Shown here: positions 8,228 through 15,247 of the stretch, one piece after another | Numbering within the stretch: the first letter of the stretch is position 1 | Layout of the letters: the number at the start of each line of letters is the position of its first letter | Assembly: GCF_020883455.1 (NCBI RefSeq) | Contig: NZ_CP086615.1 | Span: 682,001-746,000, forward strand | Source of the DNA: Spiribacter halobius | Lineage (GTDB): Bacteria; Pseudomonadota; Gammaproteobacteria; Nitrococcales; Nitrococcaceae | Direction of reading: 5' to 3' | Length of the DNA: 64,000 nt | Made by a program: the position numbers and the translations under genes | The notes under the pieces: model-generated | The model's database searches: none | The model's input: the letters and a program-made list of their open reading frames with translations, nothing else | What the model was told of the DNA's origin: nothing

Positions 8228-9250
8228 ATGCTCTACGCTGGCATCGATGTGGCGAATCGGGCAAGCACGGTTTGCGTGGTGGACGCGAACGCCGAGGTGA
8301 TCCTCGAGCGCACGGTGGCGACCGAGGCGGGGGCGCTGATGGAGGCGTTCTCGGGCCTTGAGGCGACGCGGGTGGTCATCGAGAGCACGCCGCTAGCGGA
8401 GTGGGTGGCGTTGGTGGTCGAGGATGCTGGCCATGAGGCGGTGGTGATCGATGCGCGCTCGGCGAAGCGGCTGATGGATGCCTCGAAGAAGACCGACCGG
8501 CGGGACGCCCGGACGCTGGCGCGCATGGCTCAGGCGGGCTGGTACACGGCGGTGCACCGCAAGTCGGCTGAGGCGCGGTTGCAGCGCTCGCGGCTGCAGG
8601 CGCGTCAGGGGCTGGTGGAGGCCTACAAGGGCTTCGCGGCGCGGGTGCGGGGGCTGCTGCGCGCGCACGGGGTGCGGGTTGGCCGGGTGAGCAAGGGCGA
8701 GTTTGCGCCGCGGGTGCGTGCGCTGTGCGCCGAGCACGTGCCGGGGCTGGCGGCCTACCTGGAGCCGCTGCTCGCGGCCTACGAGCATGCGCTCGGTGAG
8801 GCGCGGCGCCTGCGCCGGGAGATCGAGCGCGAGGCGCGCGAGCATGCGGTGGCGGAGCGCCTGGCGAGCGTGCCCGGAGTGGGTCCGCTGGTCAGCCAGG
8901 CGTACGTGGCCACCATCGATGACCCGCGGCGGTTCGCCAGTGGTGATGAGGTGGCCGACTACGCGGGGCTCACGCCGCGGATCTACCAGTCCGGCGAGCT
9001 CCAGGTACAGGGGCGCATCAGCCGTGAGGGCGACAAGCTCCTGCGCTGGCACCTGGTGGAGGCCGCGCATTCGCTGCTGGTCCGCGGTCGGGACTGCGCG
9101 CTCAGGCGCTGGGGCTTGCGGCTTGCCGAGCGCAAGGGCCAGGCGAAGGCGAAGGTGGCGCTGGCGCGCAAACTGGCGGTACTCCTCCACCGGCTCTGGG
9201 TGAGCGGTGAGCGCTTCAAGGCCTGGCCCGAGCGGGCGGTGGGTGCCTGA
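8228..9250 (+). CDS. IS110-family transposase (IS110a)
   Basis: The 340-residue protein has the two-part IS110 layout. An N-terminal DEDD (RuvC-like) domain carries Asp in YAGIDVA, Glu in VVIESTPLAEW and the Asp pair in KKTDRRDARTL. A C-terminal transposase-20 domain carries SVPGVGPLVSQ and the putative catalytic-serine region IYQSGELQVQGRISREG. The ATG at 8228 is preceded by GGGAGG. The protein is intact and differs strongly from the second IS110 transposase at 11574-12566. It lies between purL and msrP. Confidence 0.92.
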   Translation: MLYAGIDVANRASTVCVVDANAEVILERTVATEAGALMEAFSGLEATRVVIESTPLAEWVALVVEDAGHEAVVIDARSAKRLMDASKKTDRRDARTLARMAQAGWYTAVHRKSAEARLQRSRLQARQGLVEAYKGFAARVRGLLRAHGVRVGRVSKGEFAPRVRALCAEHVPGLAAYLEPLLAAYEHALGEARRLRREIEREAREHAVAERLASVPGVGPLVSQAYVATIDDPRRFASGDEVADYAGLTPRIYQSGELQVQGRISREGDKLLRWHLVEAAHSLLVRGRDCALRRWGLRLAERKGQAKAKVALARKLAVLLHRLWVSGERFKAWPERAVGA

Positions 9251-9285
9251 TCACGACCGCCGGGAGGTAGCGCAACGCGCAGCAC

Positions 9286-9311
9286 AGCGCTCAAAGCGAG
9301 CGCTCAAAGCG
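9286..9311 (+). repeat. Two tandem 13-bp repeats after IS110a
   Basis: AGCGCTCAAAGCG occurs twice in perfect tandem, 36 bases after the transposase stop. It may mark the right end of the element or its target, or be unrelated. Confidence 0.5.
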
Positions 9312-9519
9312 AGCAAACAGGTTGGCCGGGGTATCGAGGACGCCGATCCTGCAGACCGCTTGGGGCAGTGACCCCGTGTTTGGGAGATTCCGGACGGCGT
9401 TCTCGTACATCCCATCCTGTCGGCGCCCCCACGGGGGCGACCACGTAGAGAAGCCTGAGGCCTCGGCCAGCCTTCCTTTTACAACCCGGGAGGTTGACTC
9501 CGGGGGCCGCTTTAGAGAA

Positions 9520-9784
9520 GCGGTCTCCGACCGCGAGACCGCGCGCAGCCCGGTGACATGGACCTGAAGGCAGCGATGGACGCCGTGCCCGGGCGGGGAG
9601 CGGGCGCCTCTCCCGGGACACGGCGTGAATACATCCATGTAGCCTGCACTGCGGCATCCCTGCCGCAGAGCGTCCCGGGAGAGGCGCCCGCTCCCCGCCT
9701 GCAACCCGCCGGGGCTGTTTCAGGGCGGGCGGCGCTTCCGGTGCCTGTTACCACGCTGCGCGCGGTCTCGCGGTCGGAGACCGC
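9520..9784. repeat. 265-bp nested palindrome enclosing family A copy A2
   Basis: A perfect 30-bp inverted repeat (9520-9549 with 9755-9784, starting GCGGTCTCCGACCGCGAG) surrounds family A copy A2. The arm resembles the common REP-type motif with GGTCGGAGACCGCTCCTAC. Apart from the two repeats, the 644-base gap between IS110a and msrP shows no credible gene. Confidence 0.75.
9592..9699 (+). repeat. Family A covarying hairpin element, copy A2
   Basis: The outer stem is a perfect 28-bp match (9592-9619 with 9672-9699, starting GGCGGGGAGCGGGCGCC). The core here reads CGGGACACGGCGTGAA, and an inner hairpin CTGCGGCA / TGCCGCAG has the loop TCCC. Stem sequences differ from all other copies. Confidence 0.8.
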
Positions 9785-9894
9785 TCCTACGGGGCATCGG
9801 GCGGGCGTGTCCGTAGAAACCCCATGGCGGCGAACTAGAGCGGGGCGGGGGCAGTCCGAAACATTGAATCACCGAGACAGCGGGGCCTGCCATC

Positions 9895-10872
9895 ATGTTG
9901 ATCCGTATTCCCAGATCGTGGGAGGTCAAACCTTCCGAAATCACGCCGGAGTCTGTGTATCGGGATCGCCGGCGGTTCCTGCGCACGTCGGCGCTGGCCG
10001 CGGCGGGTTCCCTGGTAGCGCCGGGCTTCGTTACCGCGAAGCCGATGGACGCCCTGGAGCCGCTGGGGGAGCTGCCGGATAGCCGCTTCAGCACCGACGA
10101 GCCGGCCAACGACTACGACGAGATCACCAGCTACAACAACTTCTACGAGTATGGCACCGGCAAGTCCGACCCCATGGCCCGGGCGCCGGAGCTGCTCCAG
10201 CATCGGCCCTGGACGGTGGAGGTCACCGGCGAGGCCGAGAATACCGGCACCTATGACTTCGACGACTTCCTGCGGGGGCTGACCGTCGAGGAGCGAATCT
10301 ATCGCCTGCGCTGCGTCGAGGCCTGGTCCATGGTCGTGCCCTGGGCCGGAGTGCCGCTGGCGAGTGTCCTCGAGCGGGCACGGCCGACCTCGCGGGCGAA
10401 ATACGTCAAGTTCTATACGCTCCTCGATCCCGAGCAGATGCCGGCCCAGAGCAGCAGCGGCTTTTCCTTCCTGGCGAGCATCGACTGGCCCTATACCGAG
10501 GGCCTGCGCATGGACGAGGCCATGAATCCGCTGACCATTCTGGCAACGGGCCTCTACGGTAAGGAGATGCCGTCCCAGAACGGCGCGCCGATTCGGCTGG
10601 TGGTGCCCTGGAAGTACGGTTTCAAGAGCATCAAGTCGGTGGTGCGCATCCACCTGCAGGAGACCGAGCCGGAAACCACCTGGAATCTCATCGCCCCCGA
10701 GGAGTACGGCTTCTACGCCAACGTCAATCCCAACGTGGACCATCCGCGCTGGAGCCAGGCCCGGGAGCGGCGCATCGGCGAGTTCTTCAAGCGCGATACG
10801 CTGATGTTCAACGGCTACGGCGAGCAGGTGGCGGACCTCTACGCCGGCATGGATCTGGAGAAGCACTACTGA
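9895..10872 (+). CDS. msrP: Periplasmic methionine sulfoxide reductase, catalytic subunit
   Basis: MsrP (YedY) is a molybdopterin enzyme that repairs oxidised methionines in periplasmic proteins. The 325-residue precursor has a twin-arginine signal, DRRRFLRTSALAAAG, starting near residue 24. The conserved Cys that binds molybdenum is visible in RLRCVEAWSMVVPW, and the segment VPWKYGFKSIKS is characteristic. The ATG at 9895 fits the family N-terminus MLIRIPRSWEVKPSEITPE. The next gene, msrQ, overlaps its stop by one base, the standard two-gene operon. The pair sits between two IS110 elements yet appears intact. Confidence 0.95.
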   Translation: MLIRIPRSWEVKPSEITPESVYRDRRRFLRTSALAAAGSLVAPGFVTAKPMDALEPLGELPDSRFSTDEPANDYDEITSYNNFYEYGTGKSDPMARAPELLQHRPWTVEVTGEAENTGTYDFDDFLRGLTVEERIYRLRCVEAWSMVVPWAGVPLASVLERARPTSRAKYVKFYTLLDPEQMPAQSSSGFSFLASIDWPYTEGLRMDEAMNPLTILATGLYGKEMPSQNGAPIRLVVPWKYGFKSIKSVVRIHLQETEPETTWNLIAPEEYGFYANVNPNVDHPRWSQARERRIGEFFKRDTLMFNGYGEQVADLYAGMDLEKHY

Positions 10873-11528
10873 TGGGCGCAGCCTCGCTGCGAGTGCCGAC
10901 GCAGCTCCCGCCTCGGGTGCTGCTCGCGCTGCGCATCGTGGTCTTCGGCCTCTGCCTGGCGCCGGCGGGCCTGCTGCTGCGGGATCTGTTTACCGGGGGG
11001 CTCGGTGTCAATCCGGTGGAGACGCTGCTGCGTGAGCTCGGCGACTGGGGGCTGCGGCTGCTGCTGGTGACGCTGGCCATCACGCCGTTGCGCTGGCTCA
11101 CCGGCGCCGCCTGGCTGATCCGGCTGCGCCGGATGCTGGGGCTGTTCGCCTTCAGCTACGTGGTGCTGCACCTGTCCGTGTTCGTGGTCTTCGAGCATTC
11201 CCTGCGGCTTGCAGGCATTCTCGACGACATTGCCAACCGTCCCTACATTCTGGTCGGCTTCTCGGCCTTCCTGCTGCTGGTGCCGCTGGCCGTGACCTCG
11301 ACCCAGGGCTGGATGCGCCGCCTTGGCCGGCGCTGGAAGCAGCTCCACTGGCTGGTCTACCCGGCAGCCATTCTCGGCGTCGCGCATTTCTTCCTGCTGA
11401 TCAAGGCCAACCGCTGGACCGAGCCGCTGATCTACGCGGGCATCCTCGCCACCCTGCTCGGCTATCGCCTCGCCCGGCGGGCCGGACCGCTGCGCCGAAG
11501 CCTGGGCGCTCCGGCTCTGCGCTCATGA
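10872..11528 (+). CDS. msrQ: Haem-binding membrane subunit of the MsrPQ system
   Basis: MsrQ passes electrons from the respiratory chain to MsrP. The 218-residue protein has about six membrane segments, including LLALRIVVFGLCLAPAGLLL and YILVGFSAFLLLVPLAV. The ferric-reductase-like core carries candidate haem His in SYVVLHLSVFVVFEHS, in WKQLHWLVYPA and in ILGVAHFFLLI. It overlaps the msrP stop (TGATG). IS110b begins 45 bases after its stop. Confidence 0.92.
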   Translation: MGAASLRVPTQLPPRVLLALRIVVFGLCLAPAGLLLRDLFTGGLGVNPVETLLRELGDWGLRLLLVTLAITPLRWLTGAAWLIRLRRMLGLFAFSYVVLHLSVFVVFEHSLRLAGILDDIANRPYILVGFSAFLLLVPLAVTSTQGWMRRLGRRWKQLHWLVYPAAILGVAHFFLLIKANRWTEPLIYAGILATLLGYRLARRAGPLRRSLGAPALRS

Positions 11529-11573
11529 GTGTGTGGGCGTTGTCGGCAGCACCGTAGATACTCCCTTGCCGGG

Positions 11574-12566
11574 TCAAGCCTTCTGCATGTGGTTGCTGCT
11601 GAACAGCTGGCTACTGTCGAAGGGCTGTTGGGTGCGAAGGCACGCCCAGATGCCGGTGAGATACTTGCGCATGACCGCGCAGATGGCCTGGATGCGCTTT
11701 TTGCCGCGGGCGATGAGCGCCTCGTAGAAGGCCTTGGCGTAGGGATCGTTCTGGATGGCGACCATGGCCGGCATGAACAGCGCCGCGCGCAGGTAGGCGT
11801 TGCCGGCCTTGCTGAGCCGCCCGGGGCGGGCGACGCTGGTACCGGATTGGTTGAGGCGCACGTCGAGCCCGGCGTGGCGGGCGACCTGCTTGGCCTTGAG
11901 CTGCTCGGGGAGCGTGCAGAGCTCGGCGATGAGCGTGATGGCGCTGACCTCGCCGACGCCGACGGCGGCGGTGAGGGCGCGGAACTGCGCCTGGAGGGTG
12001 GCATCGGCGTTGATCAGCTCGAGTGCCGCGGCGCGCAGGCGCTCGATGCGCCGATCGAGCGCGGCGATGCCCTCGCGCTCGTCGTCGATGACCAGCGCCG
12101 GCGTGGCCTGCTTGGCGCCGAGGGCGTGGAGGCGGTTCTTCGCCTGGGTGCGCTCGCCGACGAGGCGGTTGACCTGGCGGCCGAGCTCGCGCAGGGCGAG
12201 GGCGCTCTCGCGCGGGGGCTGCCACAGGGGCGGGCGCATGCACTCGGCGTAGTCGGCGAGCAGTGCCGCGTCGATGGGATCGGTCTTCGAGCCGGTGAGC
12301 TTGAGCTCGGCGAAGTGCTTGAACGCGCGCGGGTTGATCACGCACACGGGCAGCCCCGCCTGGTGCAGCGCGAGGGCGAGATCGAGGAAGTACACGCCGG
12401 TGGCCTCGAGCACGATGCGCTCGGGGGCGAGGCGCTGGAGGTGGGCGATGGCGCGGCGATGGCCCTGTGGGGTCTGCTCGAAGCGCTTCGAAGGGCTGTT
12501 GCGCCCCGCCTTGCGTGTGACCAGCTCAAAGCTTGCAGCGGCGATATCGACCCCGACGTTGCACAT
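11574..12566 (-). CDS. IS110-family transposase (IS110b)
   Basis: The 330-residue protein starts MCNVGVDIAAASFELV and is preceded by GGAGG. DEDD-domain residues are visible in NVGVDIA, VLEATGVYF and SKTDPIDAALLADYAE. The C-terminal part has TAAVGVGEVSAITLIAE and the serine region LNQSGTSVARPGRLSKAG, typical of IS110/IS1111 enzymes. The protein is complete and only distantly similar to IS110a. It is oriented against msrPQ, with 45 bases separating the two stops. Confidence 0.92.
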   Translation of the reverse strand: MCNVGVDIAAASFELVTRKAGRNSPSKRFEQTPQGHRRAIAHLQRLAPERIVLEATGVYFLDLALALHQAGLPVCVINPRAFKHFAELKLTGSKTDPIDAALLADYAECMRPPLWQPPRESALALRELGRQVNRLVGERTQAKNRLHALGAKQATPALVIDDEREGIAALDRRIERLRAAALELINADATLQAQFRALTAAVGVGEVSAITLIAELCTLPEQLKAKQVARHAGLDVRLNQSGTSVARPGRLSKAGNAYLRAALFMPAMVAIQNDPYAKAFYEALIARGKKRIQAICAVMRKYLTGIWACLRTQQPFDSSQLFSSNHMQKA

Positions 12567-12720
12567 CCTCTTGGCCTCCTGAAGGTGACTGAGAGAGACT
12601 GGCTACCAGGCTCCCCGACCTCGCAGTTGTTGCCGCTTCGACCTTGTGATGCGAAGTCCAGCGCGGCTGGCTTCCGGATACTCCTCGAAGTTGGCAATGA
12701 GGCGGGGAGCCGCTCTACGT
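12567..12720 (-). ncRNA. Candidate IS110b noncoding (bridge-type) RNA
   Basis: Upstream of the transposase, GGCTCCCCG (12609-12617) pairs with CGGGGAGCC (12703-12711). Nested inside, TTGCC and TTCG (12630-12640) pair with CGAA and GGCAA (12687-12699), leaving internal loops. Elements of the IS110 group are known to encode a bridge RNA in the region upstream of the transposase that base-pairs with target and donor DNA. That this structure is such an RNA is inference; its 5' and 3' ends are not defined. Confidence 0.4.
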
Positions 12721-12810
12721 ACGAGGTCAGTCGGCGACTGCCTCCAGGTCGGCGCGGCTTCCCCGGTAACCGGTTCGTGAAGCTCGAAAAGCTTCAAGCG
12801 CAGCATACAA

Positions 12811-12981
12811 GGTCGGCATCCGCCAAAGGCGGACGCCGACATCCTTCATCCGCGACGCCGGGGGTTGTCGTGCGCTGGTGCCCGGGGCGGAGCGTGGTGG
12901 CCGCTTCCGGGACACGCCGTGAACCCATCCCTGGGGGCTCGTAGCATCGTAGGTCGGCATCCGCCGCAGGCGGACGCCGAC
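12811..12981. repeat. Two family E hairpins (GTCGGC repeats)
   Basis: GTCGGCATCCGCC pairs with GGCGGACGCCGAC at 12812-12840 and again at 12953-12981, with one A/C mismatch in each. A third, inverted and less perfect copy lies at 13369-13397. They are REP-like and interleaved with family A copies. Confidence 0.65.
12873..12942 (+). repeat. Family A element, truncated copy A3
   Basis: The left stem GGGGCGGAGCGTGGTGG and the core CGGGACACGCCGTGAA plus TGGGGGCTC are present, but the right half is missing and a family E hairpin follows. The left stem matches that of copy A5, so A3 may be a broken duplicate of it. Confidence 0.6.
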
Positions 12982-13003
12982 ATAGGCCTGGCGATGGTGC
13001 CAT

Positions 13004-13114
13004 GGGGCGGGGAGCGGTCCCCTCTCCCGGGACACGCCGTGAATCCGTCCCTGGAGGCTCCACTGCGGCATCCCTGCCGCAGAGGGTCCCGGAAGAGGGG
13101 ACCACTCCCCGCCC
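13004..13114 (+). repeat. Family A covarying hairpin element, copy A4
   Basis: A long stem starting GGGCGGGGAGCGGTCCCC pairs with its near-perfect complement ending ACCACTCCCCGCCC. The core CGGGACACGCCGTGAA is followed by TGGAGGCTC and the inner hairpin CTGCGGCA / TGCCGCAG. It is the plus-oriented partner of A5. Confidence 0.75.
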
Positions 13115-13212
13115 ACCATCCGCCGGGGCGCATTCAGCGTTACTGGTGACCCGTACTTGCCTCGTGCCGATGACCAAATGCCGTTGGTCGCGGATCAGCC
13201 CGGGCGCGTTCG

Positions 13213-13322
13213 GGGCGGAGCGTGGTGGCCGCTTCCGGGACCGTAGGCGACAGGGATGTCGCCTTCGAGCCCCCATGGATGGGTTCACGGCGTGTCCCGG
13301 AAGCGGCCACCACGCTCCGCCC
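13213..13322 (-). repeat. Family A covarying hairpin element, copy A5 (inverted)
   Basis: A perfect 29-bp stem (13213-13241 with 13294-13322, starting GGGCGGAGCGTGGTGG) encloses the core in reverse orientation (TTCACGGCGTGTCCCG). The rest of the 865-base gap between IS110b and the DUF815 gene holds repeats and no convincing gene. Confidence 0.75.
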
Positions 13323-13431
13323 TGGGCACCGAAGGAGCAATCCTGTGCCAGCGCCGCGGACCCGGGATGTCGGCGTCCGCCTGCGGCCGATGCCGACCTA
13401 CGGCTTTGCACGGCCGCCAGCGCCTGACCGC

Positions 13432-14301
13432 TCAGGTCAGGCCCTGGCGGCCGGCCCAGTCGCGGGCGAACTGCCAGGCCACGCGACCGCTGCGGGAGCC
13501 GCGGGCGAGGGCGAACTGGAGGGCGGCGCGGCGGACCTGCTCGTCCTCGGGATGGGCCTCGGCCCCGAGCTGGGCGAGCCAGGCGAAGCAGATGTCGAGA
13601 TATCGCTGCTGGTCGAAGGGGTAGAAAGACAGCCAGAGGCCGAAGCGCTCGGACAGCGAGATCCTCTCCTCCACGGCCTCGCCGTGGTGGATCTCGCCGT
13701 CGACGTTGCGGGCCTGCTCGTTGTCGCTCATGTACTCCGGCAGCAGGTGCCGGCGGTTGGAGGTGGCGTAGAGGATGAGGTTGTCCGGCGGGGCGGCGAC
13801 GGAGCCGTCCAGCACCGCCTTCAGGGCCTTGTAGCTCGGGTCGTCGGCCTCGAAGGAGAGGTCGTCGCAGAAGAGGACGAAGCGCTCCGGGCGCTGGTGG
13901 ACCAGGCCGACGATCTCGGGCAGATCGATGAGGTCGTGGGCCTCCACCTCGATGAGCCGCAGACCCTGCCCCGCATATTCGGTGAGCAGTGCCTTCACCA
14001 GCGACGACTTGCCCGTGCCGCGGGAACCGGAGAGCAGGACATTGTTCGCCGGCAGACCGGCGAGGAACTGCCGGGTGTTGCGGTCCACCTCCGCCTTCTG
14101 GCGGTCGATGTGCTGCAGGTCCGCCAGGCGGATGTGGTGGGTCCGCGGCAGCGGCTCCAGCCGGCTGCCTCCGGTCCGCCGCCGCCAGCGGAAGGCGACG
14201 CCGGCGCCCCAGTCGGGGGCCGGGTCGGTGTCGGGGATGAGCGGCTCCACGCGGTCGAGGAGGGCTTCCAGGCGTCGGGCGAGATCGTCGAGGGCTGTCA
14301 T
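13432..14301 (-). CDS. DUF815 family AAA ATPase
   Basis: The 289-residue cytoplasmic protein has a Walker A motif GSRGTGKSS near residue 100 and a Walker B-like FVLFCDDLSF about 70 residues later, followed by YATSNRRHLLPEYM, which is strongly conserved in DUF815 ATPases. The molecular role of this family is not established. I chose the ATG at 14301 (MTALDDLARRLE) over an in-frame codon 57 bases upstream because it gives the usual N-terminus. The gene is divergent from the GGCT-like gene. Confidence 0.85.
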   Translation of the reverse strand: MTALDDLARRLEALLDRVEPLIPDTDPAPDWGAGVAFRWRRRTGGSRLEPLPRTHHIRLADLQHIDRQKAEVDRNTRQFLAGLPANNVLLSGSRGTGKSSLVKALLTEYAGQGLRLIEVEAHDLIDLPEIVGLVHQRPERFVLFCDDLSFEADDPSYKALKAVLDGSVAAPPDNLILYATSNRRHLLPEYMSDNEQARNVDGEIHHGEAVEERISLSERFGLWLSFYPFDQQRYLDICFAWLAQLGAEAHPEDEQVRRAALQFALARGSRSGRVAWQFARDWAGRQGLT

Positions 14302-14356
14302 GGGCGCTATGTTAGCCTCTCGATCCCGAAGGCCGAAGCCCGGAGGCGCCTGCCCC

Positions 14357-14920
14357 ATGGTCAGCGACCGCCCCTGCTGCTATTTCGCCTATGGCTCCAA
14401 TCTGCATCCGCTGCGGCTCGGGCTGCGTACGCCTACCGCGGAGCTCGTGGCCGTGGCGGAGCTGCCCGGGCACGTGCTGCGCTTCCACAAGCGTAGCGAT
14501 GCCGATGGCTCCGCGAAGGCGGATGCCCACGGCACCGGCGAGCCCACGCATCGCCTTCCCGGCGCCGTATACCGTCTCGATCCGGCGGATTTCGCGGCCC
14601 TTGACCGGGTCGAGGGCCTCGGCCCCGGTGGCTACGAGCTCGCCCTGGAGACGGTGGAGACCACCGCCGGGGAGGCGCTGGAGGTGTTCCTGTACCGTGC
14701 CCTGCCGAGCCATGTGGTCACCGGCTGGCGTCCTTTCGACTGGTACCGGGATCTGGTGCTGCGCGGTGCCGAGTGGCACGGGCTGCCGGCCGCGCATCGG
14801 GAGGCGGTCGCCGCGATGCCGGTGCGCCGTGATCCGGACCCCGAGCGTCGCGACCATCACGACCGGTTGCTCCGCGGGCTCGCCGCGTGGCAACCGGGGG
14901 CGGGCTACGCGCTGCCATGA
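14357..14920 (+). CDS. Gamma-glutamylcyclotransferase-like protein
   Basis: The 187-residue protein has the GGCT (AIG2-like) fold signature YFAYGSNLHPLRL at its start and the putative catalytic Glu in DRVEGLGPGGYE. Enzymes of this fold release 5-oxoproline from gamma-glutamyl compounds or trim related amides; the substrate here is unknown. The ATG at 14357 leaves only a short divergent gap to the DUF815 gene. The following DUF2007 gene overlaps its stop by four bases, suggesting co-translation. Confidence 0.8.
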   Translation: MVSDRPCCYFAYGSNLHPLRLGLRTPTAELVAVAELPGHVLRFHKRSDADGSAKADAHGTGEPTHRLPGAVYRLDPADFAALDRVEGLGPGGYELALETVETTAGEALEVFLYRALPSHVVTGWRPFDWYRDLVLRGAEWHGLPAAHREAVAAMPVRRDPDPERRDHHDRLLRGLAAWQPGAGYALP

Positions 14921-15225
14921 AGCGTGTCTACACGGCAGCGGATCCGCTCCTCGTTGGCCACGTCGCGGCCCTGCTGGAGGGCCGCGGCATCGACTGCGTG
15001 GTGCGCAACCGGCACCTGGCCGGCGGTGTCGGCGAGCTGCCGCCGAACGAGGTCTGGCCCCAGGTGTGGGTGGCGGACGAGGACGCGTTCGCCGCCGAGC
15101 GGCTGGTCGCCGAGCTGGAGTCCGCGCCTGCGCCCGGCACGGGCTGGACCTGCCCGCGCTGCGGCGAGCAGGTCGAGGGCCAGTTCGCGGTGTGCTGGAA
15201 CTGCGGGGCGGAAGCGCCGGAGTGA
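14917..15225 (+). CDS. DUF2007 domain protein with C-terminal zinc ribbon
   Basis: The 102-residue protein begins MKRVYTAADPLLVGHVAALL, the start of a DUF2007 (putative signal-transducing) domain, and ends with a two-Cys-pair zinc ribbon: CPRCGEQ and CWNCGAEA. It overlaps the preceding stop as ATGA. The function of the family is not known; the ribbon suggests a protein or nucleic-acid contact. Confidence 0.78.
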   Translation: MKRVYTAADPLLVGHVAALLEGRGIDCVVRNRHLAGGVGELPPNEVWPQVWVADEDAFAAERLVAELESAPAPGTGWTCPRCGEQVEGQFAVCWNCGAEAPE

Positions 15226-15247
15226 CGGCGCCTGAGTTGGCGGCCAT

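Larger units (their letters stand above)
8100..9314 (+). mobile_element. IS110a insertion element, ends approximate
   Basis: The element comprises the transposase at 8228-9250 plus noncoding flanks. IS110 elements usually lack clear terminal inverted repeats, and none was found, so both ends are estimates bounded by purL (8095) and the 13-bp direct repeats at 9286-9311. The left flank has the start-codon hairpin. Confidence 0.45.
11529..12800 (-). mobile_element. IS110b insertion element, ends approximate
   Basis: The element includes the transposase and about 230 bases of structured noncoding DNA upstream of it. No terminal inverted repeat was recognised, so the ends are estimates between the msrQ stop and the palindromic repeats starting near 12811. 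Confidence 0.45.

Noticed and set aside
9291-9834. Several open frames of 80-170 codons after IS110a
   Set aside because: They run through REP-type palindromes and family A copy A2, have no ribosome-binding site, and their peptides recur wherever the repeats occur.
12594-13430. Many overlapping ORFs with recurring peptides such as DGFTACPG and RRVPGE
   Set aside because: These are translations of family A elements in different frames; the shared peptide reflects the shared DNA repeat, not a protein family.
8100-13430. Genomic island or prophage
   Set aside because: Only insertion sequences and repeats are present; no integrase, att repeats, phage or conjugation genes were seen, and msrPQ is an ordinary chromosomal pair.
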